The notes under the pieces are model-generated. The model searched no databases. It was not told the DNA's origin and saw only the letters and a program-made list of their open reading frames with translations. The translations under genes were made by a program, and so were the position numbers. Positions 9,302-17,716 of a stretch of 63,310 nucleotides of DNA are shown here, piece after piece (the first letter of the stretch is position 1; every line of letters begins with the position of its first letter). This stretch comes from JAGPUQ01 sp947084925 (lineage in GTDB: Bacteria > Pseudomonadota > Gammaproteobacteria > Pseudomonadales > Porticoccaceae): positions 1 through 63,310 of the forward strand of contig CAMTUJ010000020.1 in NCBI GenBank assembly GCA_947084925.1, written 5' to 3'.

Positions 9302-9340
9302 AAGCGGGCAGCGTGGTTCTGGCGCTTTTGCTGCCCGCTT
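9302..9340. repeat. 11-bp perfect inverted repeat in the nirB/narK divergent region
   Basis: AAGCGGGCAGC (9302-9312) and its exact complement (9330-9340) are separated by 17 bases. No T-run follows on either strand, so it is not an intrinsic terminator. It lies about 80 bases upstream of the nirB promoter and 195 upstream of the narK promoter. It may be a binding site for a dimeric regulator; which one is unknown. Confidence 0.45.
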
Positions 9341-9506
9341 GCAGTGCACCGGAGCGCAACATCCGGATTTTCGCGCGTCGCCGTGGTGCATGTGCCCGGC
9401 GAAACACCTGCTCCAGCCTGGTGCGGACCGCGCCCGGAACGCGCCTTCGCCCGGTTGCAGGCGCCAGGCCGCACCCTGCTTTTGCAGCGTCGCGCGCCAA
9501 ATGAGC

Positions 9507-9522
9507 GCACCTTCCGAGGTGC
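9507..9522. promoter_or_regulatory. NtrC-like dyad upstream of narK
   Basis: GCACC and GGTGC are arranged as an inverted repeat with a 6-base spacer; the NtrC consensus (TGCACC-N5-GGTGCA) has a 5-base spacer. A weaker match (CGCACC-N5-TTTGCA) lies at 9470-9486. The dyad is only about 20 bases above the narK sigma-54 site but about 290 from the nirB site. The 6-base spacer makes this the least certain of the three NtrC-like sites. Confidence 0.4.
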
Positions 9523-9533
9523 ACGCCACAAAC

Positions 9534-9548
9534 TGGCACCGGGGTTGC
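9534..9548 (+). promoter_or_regulatory. Sigma-54 promoter of narK
   Basis: TGGCACC-N4-TTGC has the GG-N10-GC spacing and matches the consensus almost base for base. Transcription would start near 9560, about 60 bases before the narK ATG. The short leader has no terminator, so this promoter appears to be controlled at initiation only. Confidence 0.7.
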
Positions 9549-9621
9549 GGGAGCTGGCATGCGGGTTGCAGTAGCCAATGAGTCGGCGATCCATAGCCGC
9601 CGTGTTTCCCGCGGAGTACTC

Positions 9622-11088
9622 ATGTCGGAAAAACTCAACCTGCTGTCCTTCAAGGGCAACATGCGCATCCTGCACACCACCTGGATCGCGTTTTTCATTT
9701 CCTTTGCGGTCTGGTTCAACCACGCGCCACTGATGGTGGTGATCCGCCAGGTGTTTCACCTCTCCGATCAGGAGGTGGGCGTGCTGCTGATCCTCAATGT
9801 CGCCCTCACCATCCCGGCGCGCATCCTGGTCGGCATGCTGGTGGACCGTCACGGGCCGCGTCTGATGTTTTCCGGCATCCTGATTGTTTCCGGCGCCCTG
9901 TGCTTTCTGTTCGCCGCGGCGCAGAACTTTCAACAGCTCGCGCTGGCGCGCTTTCTGCTCGGCTTCGTCGGCGCCGGGTTCGTGGTCGGCATCCGCATGA
10001 TCGGGGAATGGTTTCCGGCCCGGCAGACCGGCGCGGCCCAGGGCATCTACGGCGGCTGGGGCAACTTCGGGTCGGCGGCATCGGCCATGCTGTTGCCCGG
10101 CCTCGCGCTCTGGATCGGCGGCGACAACGGCTGGCGTTACGCCATCGCCAGCACCGGACTGATCGCCATCCTGTACGGCATCTACTACTTCTTCGCGGTC
10201 AGCAATACGCCCAAGGGATCGACCTACTTCAAGCCCAAAAAGATGGGCGCGATGGAAGTCACCAGCCGCGGCGATTTCGCGCTCTACCTGCTGATGAGCG
10301 CGCCGATCTACGGCGCCCTCGCCCTGCTCACCTGGAAGCTGTCGCCCGCCAACATGAAGTGGTTCAGCGCGAGCGCGACCTATGCCATCTACGCCGCCAT
10401 TGCCGCGCTCTACAGCTACCAGGCGTTTCATATCTATCTGGTCAACAAGGACATCTTCACCAAGCCGGTACCGGAGATGTTTCGCTACCGCTTTCGCCAG
10501 GTCGCCATTCTGGATCTGGCCTATCTGGTCACCTTCGGTTCCGAACTCGCGCTGGTATCCATGCTGCCGCTGTTCTACGTCGACACCTTCGGACTGTCGG
10601 CGGTCCACGCCGGTCTGGTGGCGGGCGCCTATCCGGTGATGAACCTGATCGCACGCCCGGGCGGCGGCATCCTCAGCGACCGCATCGGACGCAAGCGGTC
10701 GCTGGTTATCCTGTTTACCGGCATGGCGTTGAGCTTCGGCCTGCTCGGCCAGGTGGAGAAGACCTGGGCGGTGCCCCTGGTGGTCGCGGTGACGCTGCTG
10801 TGCGGCCTGTTCGCCAAGGCCGGTTCGGGCGCCGTGTTCGCCATGGTGCCGCTGATCCAGCGCCGCATGACCGGCCAGATCGCCGGCATGGCGGGCGCCT
10901 ACGGCAACGTCGGCGGCCTGGTGTTTCTGACCGTGCTGTCGTTCGTCGCGCCGCAGGTGTTTTTCCTGGTGATCGCCGGCACCGCCGGAACGGTGCTGTT
11001 GCTGATGGTGCTGCTGCTGGCCGAACCCCGGGGCAAGACCGCGGAAGTGCTCGAAGACGGCACCGTGCAGCTGATCGAAGTAAGCTGA
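9622..11088 (+). CDS. narK: NarK/NasA-type nitrate transporter (MFS)
   Basis: This is a major facilitator protein of 488 residues with about twelve hydrophobic segments, predicted to import nitrate across the inner membrane. RMIGEWFPARQTGAAQGIYG and GGWGNFGSA match the nitrate signature of the NarK/NrtP family, and a second GAYGNVGGLVF lies in the C-terminal half. ATG 9622 has GCGGAG 6 bases upstream; the frame is open further up but that part is promoter. It is divergent from nirB and followed by the PP2C-kinase gene after 105 bases. A G/C-rich dyad at 11110-11143 lies in that gap. The locus also has an ABC nitrate system, so uptake is doubled. Confidence 0.92.
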   Translation: MSEKLNLLSFKGNMRILHTTWIAFFISFAVWFNHAPLMVVIRQVFHLSDQEVGVLLILNVALTIPARILVGMLVDRHGPRLMFSGILIVSGALCFLFAAAQNFQQLALARFLLGFVGAGFVVGIRMIGEWFPARQTGAAQGIYGGWGNFGSAASAMLLPGLALWIGGDNGWRYAIASTGLIAILYGIYYFFAVSNTPKGSTYFKPKKMGAMEVTSRGDFALYLLMSAPIYGALALLTWKLSPANMKWFSASATYAIYAAIAALYSYQAFHIYLVNKDIFTKPVPEMFRYRFRQVAILDLAYLVTFGSELALVSMLPLFYVDTFGLSAVHAGLVAGAYPVMNLIARPGGGILSDRIGRKRSLVILFTGMALSFGLLGQVEKTWAVPLVVAVTLLCGLFAKAGSGAVFAMVPLIQRRMTGQIAGMAGAYGNVGGLVFLTVLSFVAPQVFFLVIAGTAGTVLLLMVLLLAEPRGKTAEVLEDGTVQLIEVS

Positions 11089-11109
11089 CGGCCCCTGGCG
11101 GGATGACAC

Positions 11110-11143
11110 GGGGGCGATCCGCGCACCGCCGCGGACCGCCCCC
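11110..11143 (+). repeat. GC-rich hairpin after narK
   Basis: GGGGGCG pairs with CGCCCCC, and inside these CCGC pairs with GCGG. No T-run follows (ATTAGCC), so it is at best a weak attenuator or an mRNA 3'-end stabiliser. It lies between the narK stop and the kinase start. Confidence 0.4.
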
Positions 11144-11193
11144 ATTAGCCTCGCACCACCACGGCCCATAGCGTCCGGGAGCACCCCACAGCC

Positions 11194-12906
11194 ATGACTT
11201 CCGCCCCCATCTGCAGCGTCGGCCAGTATTCCGATCGCGGCGTCAAGGAAGAGAACCAGGACAGCTATGGTGTGCTGCTGCCCGCGGACAGCCGCCTCGA
11301 ATACAAAGGCATCGCAATGGTGATCGCCGACGGTGTCAGTGGCTCGGAACAGGGCAAGCTGGCGAGCGAAACCTGCGTCAAAAGCCTGCTTTCCGATTAC
11401 TACTGCACCGCCGATTCCTGGACGGTGAAAACCTCGGTCGAGAAAGTGTTGCTCGCCACCAACCGCTGGCTGTGCGGCCAGGCCAGCCAGAGCGCAGAGT
11501 TGCATCGCGGCCTCGCCAGCACATTGAGCGCGCTGGTGGTCAAGTCCACCACCGCGCACCTGTTCCATGTGGGCGACACGCGCATCTACCGCCTGCGCGC
11601 CGGCGCGCTCGAATTGCTGACCGTCGATCACCGCTTCTGGGTATCGCGGGAAAAAAACTACCTGACCCGCGCCCTGGGTATCGATGCGCGCGTCGAGATC
11701 GACTACAGCAAATTTCCGGTCGAGCGCGGCGACACTTTCATCTTCACCACCGACGGCGTACACGAGCACGTCACCGATCGCCTGATTCGCGAATATGTGG
11801 AAGCGCATCCCGACCATCTGGATCGCGCCGCGCGCGAGATCGCCACCCGCGCGCTGCAAAACGGCAGTCCCGACAATGTCACCTGCCAGATCGTGCGCTT
11901 CGATGCGCTGCCATCGGTGGCCGACGCGGATGTGTTCCGCCGTCTCACCGAGCTGCCCTTCCCGCCCGAACTGGCGGCGGGGATGAAGATCGACGGCTAT
12001 CGCATCCTGCGCGAACTCCACGCCAGCAAGCGCACCCAGGTCCATCTGGCGCTCGACGAGGCGAGCGGCCGGCAGGTGGTGCTGAAAACCCCGTCGGCGA
12101 ATTTCTCCGATGACCCGGTCTATCTCGATCTGTTCCGGCACGAGGAGTGGGTGGGCAGCCGTCTGCAAAGCAATCATGTGCTGCACATCGTCGGCCAGGA
12201 GCGGCCGCGGCAGTTTCTCTATTACGTTTCCGAGTACGTCGACGGCCAGACCCTGCGCAGCTGGATGCACGATCATCCGGAACCCGATCTCGGCGCGGTG
12301 CGCGAGATCATCGGCCAGTGCGCGCGCGGGCTGGCGGCCTTTCACCGCCTGGAAATGATTCACCAGGATCTGAAGCCGGAAAACATCATGATCGACACCG
12401 AAGGTACGGTGAAGATCATCGATTTCGGCTCCACCAAGATTGCCGGCATCGAGGAGATCGCCTCGCCCATCGAACGGCTGCAACTGCTCGGCACCAAGAA
12501 TTACACCGCGCCGGAATATCTGCAGGGCTATCCGTGCAGCGCCCGCTCCGACATTTTTTCCCTCGGCGTGATCGCCTACGAGATGATCACCGGCCAGTTG
12601 CCCTACGGCGACAAATACGACGAAACCCGGCTCGGCCGCATGGAATACATTCCGGCGCGCCGCTGGGTTCCGGAACTGCCGGCCTGGGTCGATCGCGCGC
12701 TGGAAAAAGCCCTGTCCCGTGCCATGGAACGGCGCTACGCCGAGGTATCCGAATTCGTGTTCGATCTGTGCAACCCGAATGCGGAATTTGTGCGCGAGGC
12801 CCATCGCCCGCTGCTCGAACGCGATCCGCTCGGCTTCTGGCGCGGGCTGGCCATCGCGAGCGTGCTGCTCAACCTGGCACTCGCGTTCTGGATGCTGCGC
12901 CGCTAG
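11194..12906 (+). CDS. Bifunctional PP2C phosphatase / Ser-Thr kinase, membrane-anchored
   Basis: The protein has 570 residues. Residues 1-250 form a PP2C-type phosphatase (YSDRGVKEENQDSYG, VIADGVSGSEQG, FTTDGVHEHV with metal-binding aspartates). Residues 265-545 form a kinase: Lys in VVLKTP (about 297), HQDLKPENIMID (about 390; Gln replaces Arg of HRD), DFGST (about 410). The Gly-rich loop is degenerate (ELHASKRTQVHLA), so nucleotide binding may be altered. A single C-terminal hydrophobic helix ends in LRR, which puts both domains in the cytoplasm. A similar kinase gene sits beside nirB and the nitrate transporter in Pseudomonas. The target is unknown; NarK or NirB are guesses by position. 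Confidence 0.88.
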   Translation: MTSAPICSVGQYSDRGVKEENQDSYGVLLPADSRLEYKGIAMVIADGVSGSEQGKLASETCVKSLLSDYYCTADSWTVKTSVEKVLLATNRWLCGQASQSAELHRGLASTLSALVVKSTTAHLFHVGDTRIYRLRAGALELLTVDHRFWVSREKNYLTRALGIDARVEIDYSKFPVERGDTFIFTTDGVHEHVTDRLIREYVEAHPDHLDRAAREIATRALQNGSPDNVTCQIVRFDALPSVADADVFRRLTELPFPPELAAGMKIDGYRILRELHASKRTQVHLALDEASGRQVVLKTPSANFSDDPVYLDLFRHEEWVGSRLQSNHVLHIVGQERPRQFLYYVSEYVDGQTLRSWMHDHPEPDLGAVREIIGQCARGLAAFHRLEMIHQDLKPENIMIDTEGTVKIIDFGSTKIAGIEEIASPIERLQLLGTKNYTAPEYLQGYPCSARSDIFSLGVIAYEMITGQLPYGDKYDETRLGRMEYIPARRWVPELPAWVDRALEKALSRAMERRYAEVSEFVFDLCNPNAEFVREAHRPLLERDPLGFWRGLAIASVLLNLALAFWMLRR

Positions 12907-12928
12907 CACCGGACACCCGCCACGGCGC

Positions 12929-14596
12929 TCAGTGCCGATCACATTCCGCAAGAAAGCTGATCAGGCTTTCGCGGTAGCTGTAATAGTCGGGATGTTCCAG
13001 CAGCGCCTTGCGGGTGCGCGGTCGCGGGATGTCGATATCGATCACCTTGCCGACGCGGGCGCGGGGACCGTTGGTCATCATCACCACGCGGTCCGCCAGC
13101 AGAATGGCCTCGTCCACATCGTGAGTGACCATGAGCGCGGTGAGCTTGGTGCGATCCCAGACTTCCATCAGCACTTCCTGCAATTCCCAGCGCGTCAGCG
13201 AATCCAGCATGCCGAAGGGCTCGTCGAGCAGCAGCAGTTTGGGTGCGAGCGCGAAGGCGCGCGCGATGCCCACCCGCTGCTTCATGCCGTTGGACAGCGC
13301 GCTGGCTTTCTTGCCCATGGCGTCGGCCAGACCGACGCGGGTCAGGTAGTACTCGACGATGTCGTCGCGCTCGCTCTGCTGGGCGTGGGGATAAACGCTT
13401 TCCACTCCGAGCGCGACATTTTCAAAGGCGGTCAGCCAGGGAAACAGACTCGGCGCCTGAAACACCACGGCGCGATCCGGGCCGGCGCCGTCGATCTCCT
13501 TGCCGTCGAGAATGATGCCGCCACTGCTGATGGCGTTGAGTCCAGCGCACATCGACAGCACGGTCGATTTGCCGCAGCCGGAATGGCCGATCAGCGACAC
13601 GAATTCGCCCTGGCGCAGCTTGAGATTGAAATCCTCGACGACCGCCAGCGGTCCCTTGGGCGTGGGGTACACCTTGGTGAGCTGGGTGAACTCCAGATAA
13701 CGCTCGCGCCGGCCGGTCTCGGGCGTCGGTTTGAGCGCCGTGGTGTCGAGCTTCCAGTCGATGCTGGTATTGGGACGCACCGGCGGCAGGACGACGGGGC
13801 GGTCGCCGCTGCCCGCCGCGCTGGCCATGCCCACACCCATCAGGTACTGAGTGATCTCGCCGCGCAACTGTTTGAAACGCGGATCATGGTTCATCCCGGC
13901 GCGCTCGCGCGGGCGCGGCAGATCCACGACGAATTCCGGACCGAAGGTGGCGTCCGGGCCGGGCTTGAGGGGAATCACCCGATCCGCCATCAACAGGCCT
14001 TCATCGACGTCGTTGGTGATGAGGATGACGGTCTTGCGATCCTGCTCCCAGATGCGCAGGATTTCGTCCTGCAGATTCGCGCGCGTCAGGGCATCGAGCG
14101 CACTCAGCGGCTCATCCAGCAGCAGAATGTCCGGGCTCGCGGCCAGCGCGCGCGCCACCGCGACCCGCTGGCGCATGCCACCGGACAGTTCCGCGGGGCG
14201 CTTGTGCGCGGCGGGCGTCAGACCCACGAGATCGATGTATTTGCGGGTGTGGGCTTCGCGGCGGTCCTTCGGCCAGTCGCGGAACACCTGATCGACGGCG
14301 AGCGCGACATTGCCGTGCACGGTCAGCCAGGGCATCAGCGAATAGCTCTGAAACACGATGCCGCGGTCCGGTCCGGGGCCCTCGATGGTCTTGCCATTCA
14401 GCCGGATGCTGCCGCTGTCGGGCTGGATCAGACCCGCGATGGCGGAAATCAGCGTGGTCTTGCCGCTGCCCGAAAAGCCGACGATGGCAACGAACTCGCC
14501 TGCGCCTATTTGCAGATTGATATCCTTGAGTACCGCGGTACGGTTGGCATCCGCACCATAGGATTTGCTGACGGCGTCGAGCGATAGCAGAGTCAT
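12929..14596 (-). CDS. Tandem ABC ATPase of the nitrate transporter (NrtC/NrtD-like fusion)
   Basis: Two complete ABC ATPase domains are joined in one 555-residue protein. The first (about 1-235) has Walker A GFSGSGKTT, signature LSGGMRQRV and Walker B ILLLDEPLSALD. The second (about 285-545) has GHSGCGKST, a changed signature LSNGMKQRV, and LLLLDEPFGMLD. Cyanobacterial NrtC and NrtD are separate proteins and NrtC carries a nitrate-binding regulatory domain; that domain is missing here. It lies 24 bases after nrtB on the same strand and would power NrtB. Its end converges on the kinase gene with only 22 bases between. Confidence 0.9.
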   Translation of the reverse strand: MTLLSLDAVSKSYGADANRTAVLKDINLQIGAGEFVAIVGFSGSGKTTLISAIAGLIQPDSGSIRLNGKTIEGPGPDRGIVFQSYSLMPWLTVHGNVALAVDQVFRDWPKDRREAHTRKYIDLVGLTPAAHKRPAELSGGMRQRVAVARALAASPDILLLDEPLSALDALTRANLQDEILRIWEQDRKTVILITNDVDEGLLMADRVIPLKPGPDATFGPEFVVDLPRPRERAGMNHDPRFKQLRGEITQYLMGVGMASAAGSGDRPVVLPPVRPNTSIDWKLDTTALKPTPETGRRERYLEFTQLTKVYPTPKGPLAVVEDFNLKLRQGEFVSLIGHSGCGKSTVLSMCAGLNAISSGGIILDGKEIDGAGPDRAVVFQAPSLFPWLTAFENVALGVESVYPHAQQSERDDIVEYYLTRVGLADAMGKKASALSNGMKQRVGIARAFALAPKLLLLDEPFGMLDSLTRWELQEVLMEVWDRTKLTALMVTHDVDEAILLADRVVMMTNGPRARVGKVIDIDIPRPRTRKALLEHPDYYSYRESLISFLAECDRH

Positions 14597-14620
14597 GGTC
14601 AGGGTCCTTGGGGTGCGCGG

Positions 14621-15862
14621 CTAGATTTTGTTTTCGCCGAAAGTAAACAGTTGCTGCAGCGTCGCCATCACACGGTCGAGCAGAAACCCGATCACGCCGA
14701 TGGTGAACACCGCGACCATGATTCGCCCCAGCGAATGGGAACTGCCGTTCTGAAATTCGTCCCACACGAATTTGCCGAGTCCGGGATTCTGCGCCAGCAT
14801 CTCCGCCGCGATCAGCACCATCCAGCCCACGCCCAGGGACAGCCGCATGCCGGTAAAAATCAGCGGCAGCGATGACGGAATGATGATCTTGCTCACCTGC
14901 GTGCGCTTGCTGAGCCGCAGGACCTTGCCGACATTGATCAGATCCTTGTCCACGGATGAAACCCCCACGGCGGTATTGATCAGTGTCGGCCACAGCGAGC
15001 ACAGCATCACGGTGATCGCCGAGGTAATGAAGGATTTCTGGAACCAGGCATCGTCGGTGGTGACGTAGAGCGCACTCACCACCATGGTCACAATGGGCAG
15101 CCAGGCCAGCGGCGATACCGGTTTGAAAATCTGGATCAGCGGATTGATCGCGGTATTGATGACGGGGCTCATGCCGCAGAGGATGCCGAGCGGCACGGCG
15201 ATCAGCGTGGCGAGCACAAAGCCGGTGAACACCGTGTACAGGCTGGTGCGGATCTGGTCCAGATAGGTGGGCTTGCCGGTGTAGCGCCGCACACTCACGT
15301 CGGCGTTGGCATCGGCGGCGAGTTTTTCCGTATTGCGCTGGTGCTGACGCGCCATGAACGCGCTTTCCTTGGCGCGCTCGGCACGATGTTCATCGAGCAG
15401 AATACCCGCCTCCGCCGCGACCTGGACCGGCCCCGGTATGGTGCCCAGGCTGGTGTGGATCTGGCTGGCCGACCAGGCCCAGAGCGCGAGAAAAAGCGCA
15501 AAGAACAGCGCCGGGACGCCGATCATCAACCACAGGGAACGCAACTGGGCGCGGGGATTTTCGCCGCCCAGCAGTTTCACCAGGGGCACGAACCAGGTCA
15601 GACCCAGCAGCGTCAGCACGCCGTTGACGCGCACATAGAGCGGCGTACCCGGCGCTTTTACCGCCGCCGCCTTGGGCGCTGCGGGTCCGGAGGTCGGCGC
15701 GGCGGTAGCGGCGCTGCCGGCACTCGCGGGGGACACCGCCGCCACCTCGGCCTTCGCCACTGCTGTTGCGGCGGTTGCATCCGGCGCGTCGGTTGGCATT
15801 GCGTTACCGTCGCTCGCGCTGCCGCAGGCGCCCGAGCTGGAAATCATTTTCAGGTTCGTCAC
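14621..15862 (-). CDS. nrtB: Nitrate ABC transporter permease NrtB
   Basis: Inner-membrane permease of 413 residues. Residues 1-75 are an Ala/Pro-rich, low-complexity extension not usual in NrtB. The first membrane segment follows at about 85, and a second near 125 (LWLMIGVPALFFALFLALWAW). The binding-protein-dependent permease domain occupies about 215-400, with the coupling helix region around INVGKVLRLSKRTQVSKI. The start is GTG 15862 with GGGAG eight bases upstream. It lies 82 bases after nrtA. Partners are NrtA outside and the tandem ATPase inside. Confidence 0.92.
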   Translation of the reverse strand: MTNLKMISSSGACGSASDGNAMPTDAPDATAATAVAKAEVAAVSPASAGSAATAAPTSGPAAPKAAAVKAPGTPLYVRVNGVLTLLGLTWFVPLVKLLGGENPRAQLRSLWLMIGVPALFFALFLALWAWSASQIHTSLGTIPGPVQVAAEAGILLDEHRAERAKESAFMARQHQRNTEKLAADANADVSVRRYTGKPTYLDQIRTSLYTVFTGFVLATLIAVPLGILCGMSPVINTAINPLIQIFKPVSPLAWLPIVTMVVSALYVTTDDAWFQKSFITSAITVMLCSLWPTLINTAVGVSSVDKDLINVGKVLRLSKRTQVSKIIIPSSLPLIFTGMRLSLGVGWMVLIAAEMLAQNPGLGKFVWDEFQNGSSHSLGRIMVAVFTIGVIGFLLDRVMATLQQLFTFGENKI

Positions 15863-15944
15863 GACAAGTCTCCCGCGTTGCTGGTCGCCGCGCCCGCGGG
15901 CGCAACGACGGGCTGTTTCATCCGGTCATTCATCATCCGTGCTC

Positions 15945-17336
15945 TTACTCGACGGTTTCCGCGCCCTTGAGACCGATGGCGAACTGATCGAGATAGGCAT
16001 TGGGCTTGCGACCGTCGAATTCGATACCATCGAGCGGGCTCTTGCGCGGCGGCTTGAAACCGATGTCCTGGGAAAAATCCGGGAAGTCCGACGCTTTCAT
16101 TTTGCCTTCGGCCACCAGCTCCTTCGCGGCGGCGATGTAGATATCACCCCGGTACGCCGCCTTGGCGGTATCCATGTACCAACTGTCGGGCTGTTGCGCC
16201 GGGATATGGCCCCAGCGACGCATCTGGGTCAGCCACCACACCGCATCGGACGCATAGGGATAGCCGTAATAGCCGCGGAAAAATTTGTTGAAATCCGGAA
16301 TCGGGCGCTTGTCGCCTTTTTCGAACTCGAAGGTGCCGGTCATGCTGTTGGCCATGACTTTTTCGTCGGCGCCCACATAGGTCGATTGGGCGATGATGCG
16401 CACCGCCTCGGGGCGATTGGCGTTGTTGTCGGCGTCGAGCCAGGCGGAGGCGCGAATCAGCGCCTTGACGATGTGGACGGTGGTATCGGGATACTTGTCG
16501 GCAAAGGCTTTGGTGATCCCGAATACCTTGTCGGCGCCGTCCGGCCAGATGTTTTCGCTGGTCATCACGGGCACGCCCAGGCCGGTGGACACGGCCTGCT
16601 GATTCCAGGGCTCGCCGACGCAATAGCCCACGGTGGTACCGGAGTTCATCGTCGGCACCATCTGCGGTGGCGGCACCACCGACAGCATGGCCTCGGCCTT
16701 GATGCTGCCGCTGTTGTCGCCCTTGAGGGGCGCGTAAAAACCTGGATGGACGCCCCCGGCCGCCAGCCAGTAGCGCAGCAAGTAGTTGTGCGTGCCGATC
16801 GGGAACGTCATGCCCAGATTGAAGGGTTTGCCCGCCGCCTTGTACTGTTCCAGCACCGGCTTCAGGGTTGCCGCGCTGATGGGGTGCACCGGCTTGCCGT
16901 CCGCCATGGCGACGGATTTTTTCATTTCTCCCCATACGGCACTCGATACCGTAATGGCGGCACCGTTATACGACAGCGTCAACGGCGTGATAATTTCGGC
17001 TTTCGTGGTCACACCGCTGGCCGCCGCGAGCGGCATGGGCGCCAGCATGTGCGCGCCGTCGAGTTCTCCGGTGATCACGCGATCGAACAACACCTTCCAG
17101 TTGGCCTGGGCTTCGAGGGTGACGTACAACCCCTCATCCTCGAAAAAGCCTTTTTCGTAGGCGATCGCCAGCGGCACCATATCGGTGAGCTTGATGAAGC
17201 CGAACTTCAATCCTTCCTTTTCGGGCGGACCGACTGCGGCACCGACAGCCAGGGGTAGCGCGCACAACGCCGCCACCAGCGTCCGGCCACCGGTACACAG
17301 CACAGCGGAAAACTTCGACAATCGGGTCTTGAGCAT
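15945..17336 (-). CDS. nrtA: Nitrate-binding protein NrtA
   Basis: CmpA/NrtA family solute-binding protein of 463 residues. The N-terminus has an Arg/Lys start and a hydrophobic stretch (LVAALCALPLAVGAAVG), a likely signal peptide for periplasmic export. The conserved blocks are KFGFIKLTDMVPLAIAYEKG, HMLAPMPLAA and YCVGEPWNQQAV. ATG 17336 has AGGAG six to ten bases upstream; codons upstream lie in the regulated leader. It is the first gene of the nrtAB-ATPase unit. The 5' leader (to about 17537) carries a sigma-54 promoter, an ANTAR-type hairpin and an intrinsic terminator. Confidence 0.93.
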   Translation of the reverse strand: MLKTRLSKFSAVLCTGGRTLVAALCALPLAVGAAVGPPEKEGLKFGFIKLTDMVPLAIAYEKGFFEDEGLYVTLEAQANWKVLFDRVITGELDGAHMLAPMPLAAASGVTTKAEIITPLTLSYNGAAITVSSAVWGEMKKSVAMADGKPVHPISAATLKPVLEQYKAAGKPFNLGMTFPIGTHNYLLRYWLAAGGVHPGFYAPLKGDNSGSIKAEAMLSVVPPPQMVPTMNSGTTVGYCVGEPWNQQAVSTGLGVPVMTSENIWPDGADKVFGITKAFADKYPDTTVHIVKALIRASAWLDADNNANRPEAVRIIAQSTYVGADEKVMANSMTGTFEFEKGDKRPIPDFNKFFRGYYGYPYASDAVWWLTQMRRWGHIPAQQPDSWYMDTAKAAYRGDIYIAAAKELVAEGKMKASDFPDFSQDIGFKPPRKSPLDGIEFDGRKPNAYLDQFAIGLKGAETVE

Positions 17337-17425
17337 GGCTTGAACTCCTGTGGTGACGTGCGTGGCGCCGTGCAGTTTTTGCAGCGCCAAAAAACTTTTC
17401 CAGAACCAAACGTTTTATCAGGACC

Positions 17426-17463
17426 AAAAAAAAAGCCCACTCCGCACCGTTGCGGAGTGGGCT
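17426..17463 (-). terminator. Intrinsic terminator in the nrtA leader (NasT target)
   Basis: On the minus strand a 13-bp perfect stem (AGCCCACTCCGCA and its complement) with a 4-base loop is followed by nine T. It lies 90 bases before the nrtA start and inside its transcript, so it would stop transcription unless relieved. Its 5' arm is shared with the hairpin at 17459-17472. Confidence 0.9.
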
Positions 17464-17472
17464 GCACTGCCC
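17459..17472 (-). promoter_or_regulatory. ANTAR-type hexaloop hairpin (P2) overlapping the nrtA leader terminator
   Basis: GGGC and GCCC enclose the hexaloop AGTGCA, with A at position 1 and G at 4, the pair conserved in RNA targets of ANTAR proteins. The 3' arm GCCC is also the first part of the terminator stem, so the two structures exclude each other. An upstream stem (17484-17499, CGACAG-TTCG-CTGTCG) or its alternative GCG-ACAGTT-CGC could be the partner hairpin P1. NasT, encoded 2 kb away, is the obvious ligand. Confidence 0.72.
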
Positions 17473-17547
17473 TGGCAAAACATCGACAGCGAACTGTCGC
17501 ACGGTAACGGTTACATTTCGCTTACAGCTCGCTTGCGCTGTGATAAA

Positions 17548-17563
17548 AGCAGATGCCGTGCCA
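17548..17563 (-). promoter_or_regulatory. Sigma-54 promoter of nrtA
   Basis: Minus strand TGGCACG-N4-CTGCT keeps the GG-N10-GC spacing and matches the -24 box perfectly. Transcription would start near 17537, giving a leader of about 200 bases that contains the hairpins and terminator described here. Confidence 0.72.
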
Positions 17564-17693
17564 ACTTTTTCGCGATCGCCGAAAATTTCGCCAACACGAT
17601 GCGTTGCTGCCAATCTTCAAAGCATTACGCGTTACACGTGATCTTTTCGTCGCGCTTTGCACTTTCGATTCGACGCTCTTGTCGCCCCAATCG

Positions 17694-17710
17694 TGCGCCG
17701 TGCCGGTGCG
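17694..17710. promoter_or_regulatory. NtrC-like site upstream of nrtA
   Basis: TGCGCC-N5-GGTGCG differs from the NtrC consensus TGCACC-N5-GGTGCA at two positions and keeps the dyad and spacing. It lies about 165 bases upstream of the predicted start, a normal distance for an enhancer, just past the nasS stop codon. Confidence 0.55.
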
Positions 17711-17716
17711 GTAGTG

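Noticed and set aside
9118..12951. A 1277-codon frame on the minus strand over narK and the kinase gene
   Set aside because: It is a shadow of two well-defined plus-strand proteins and crosses the promoter region.
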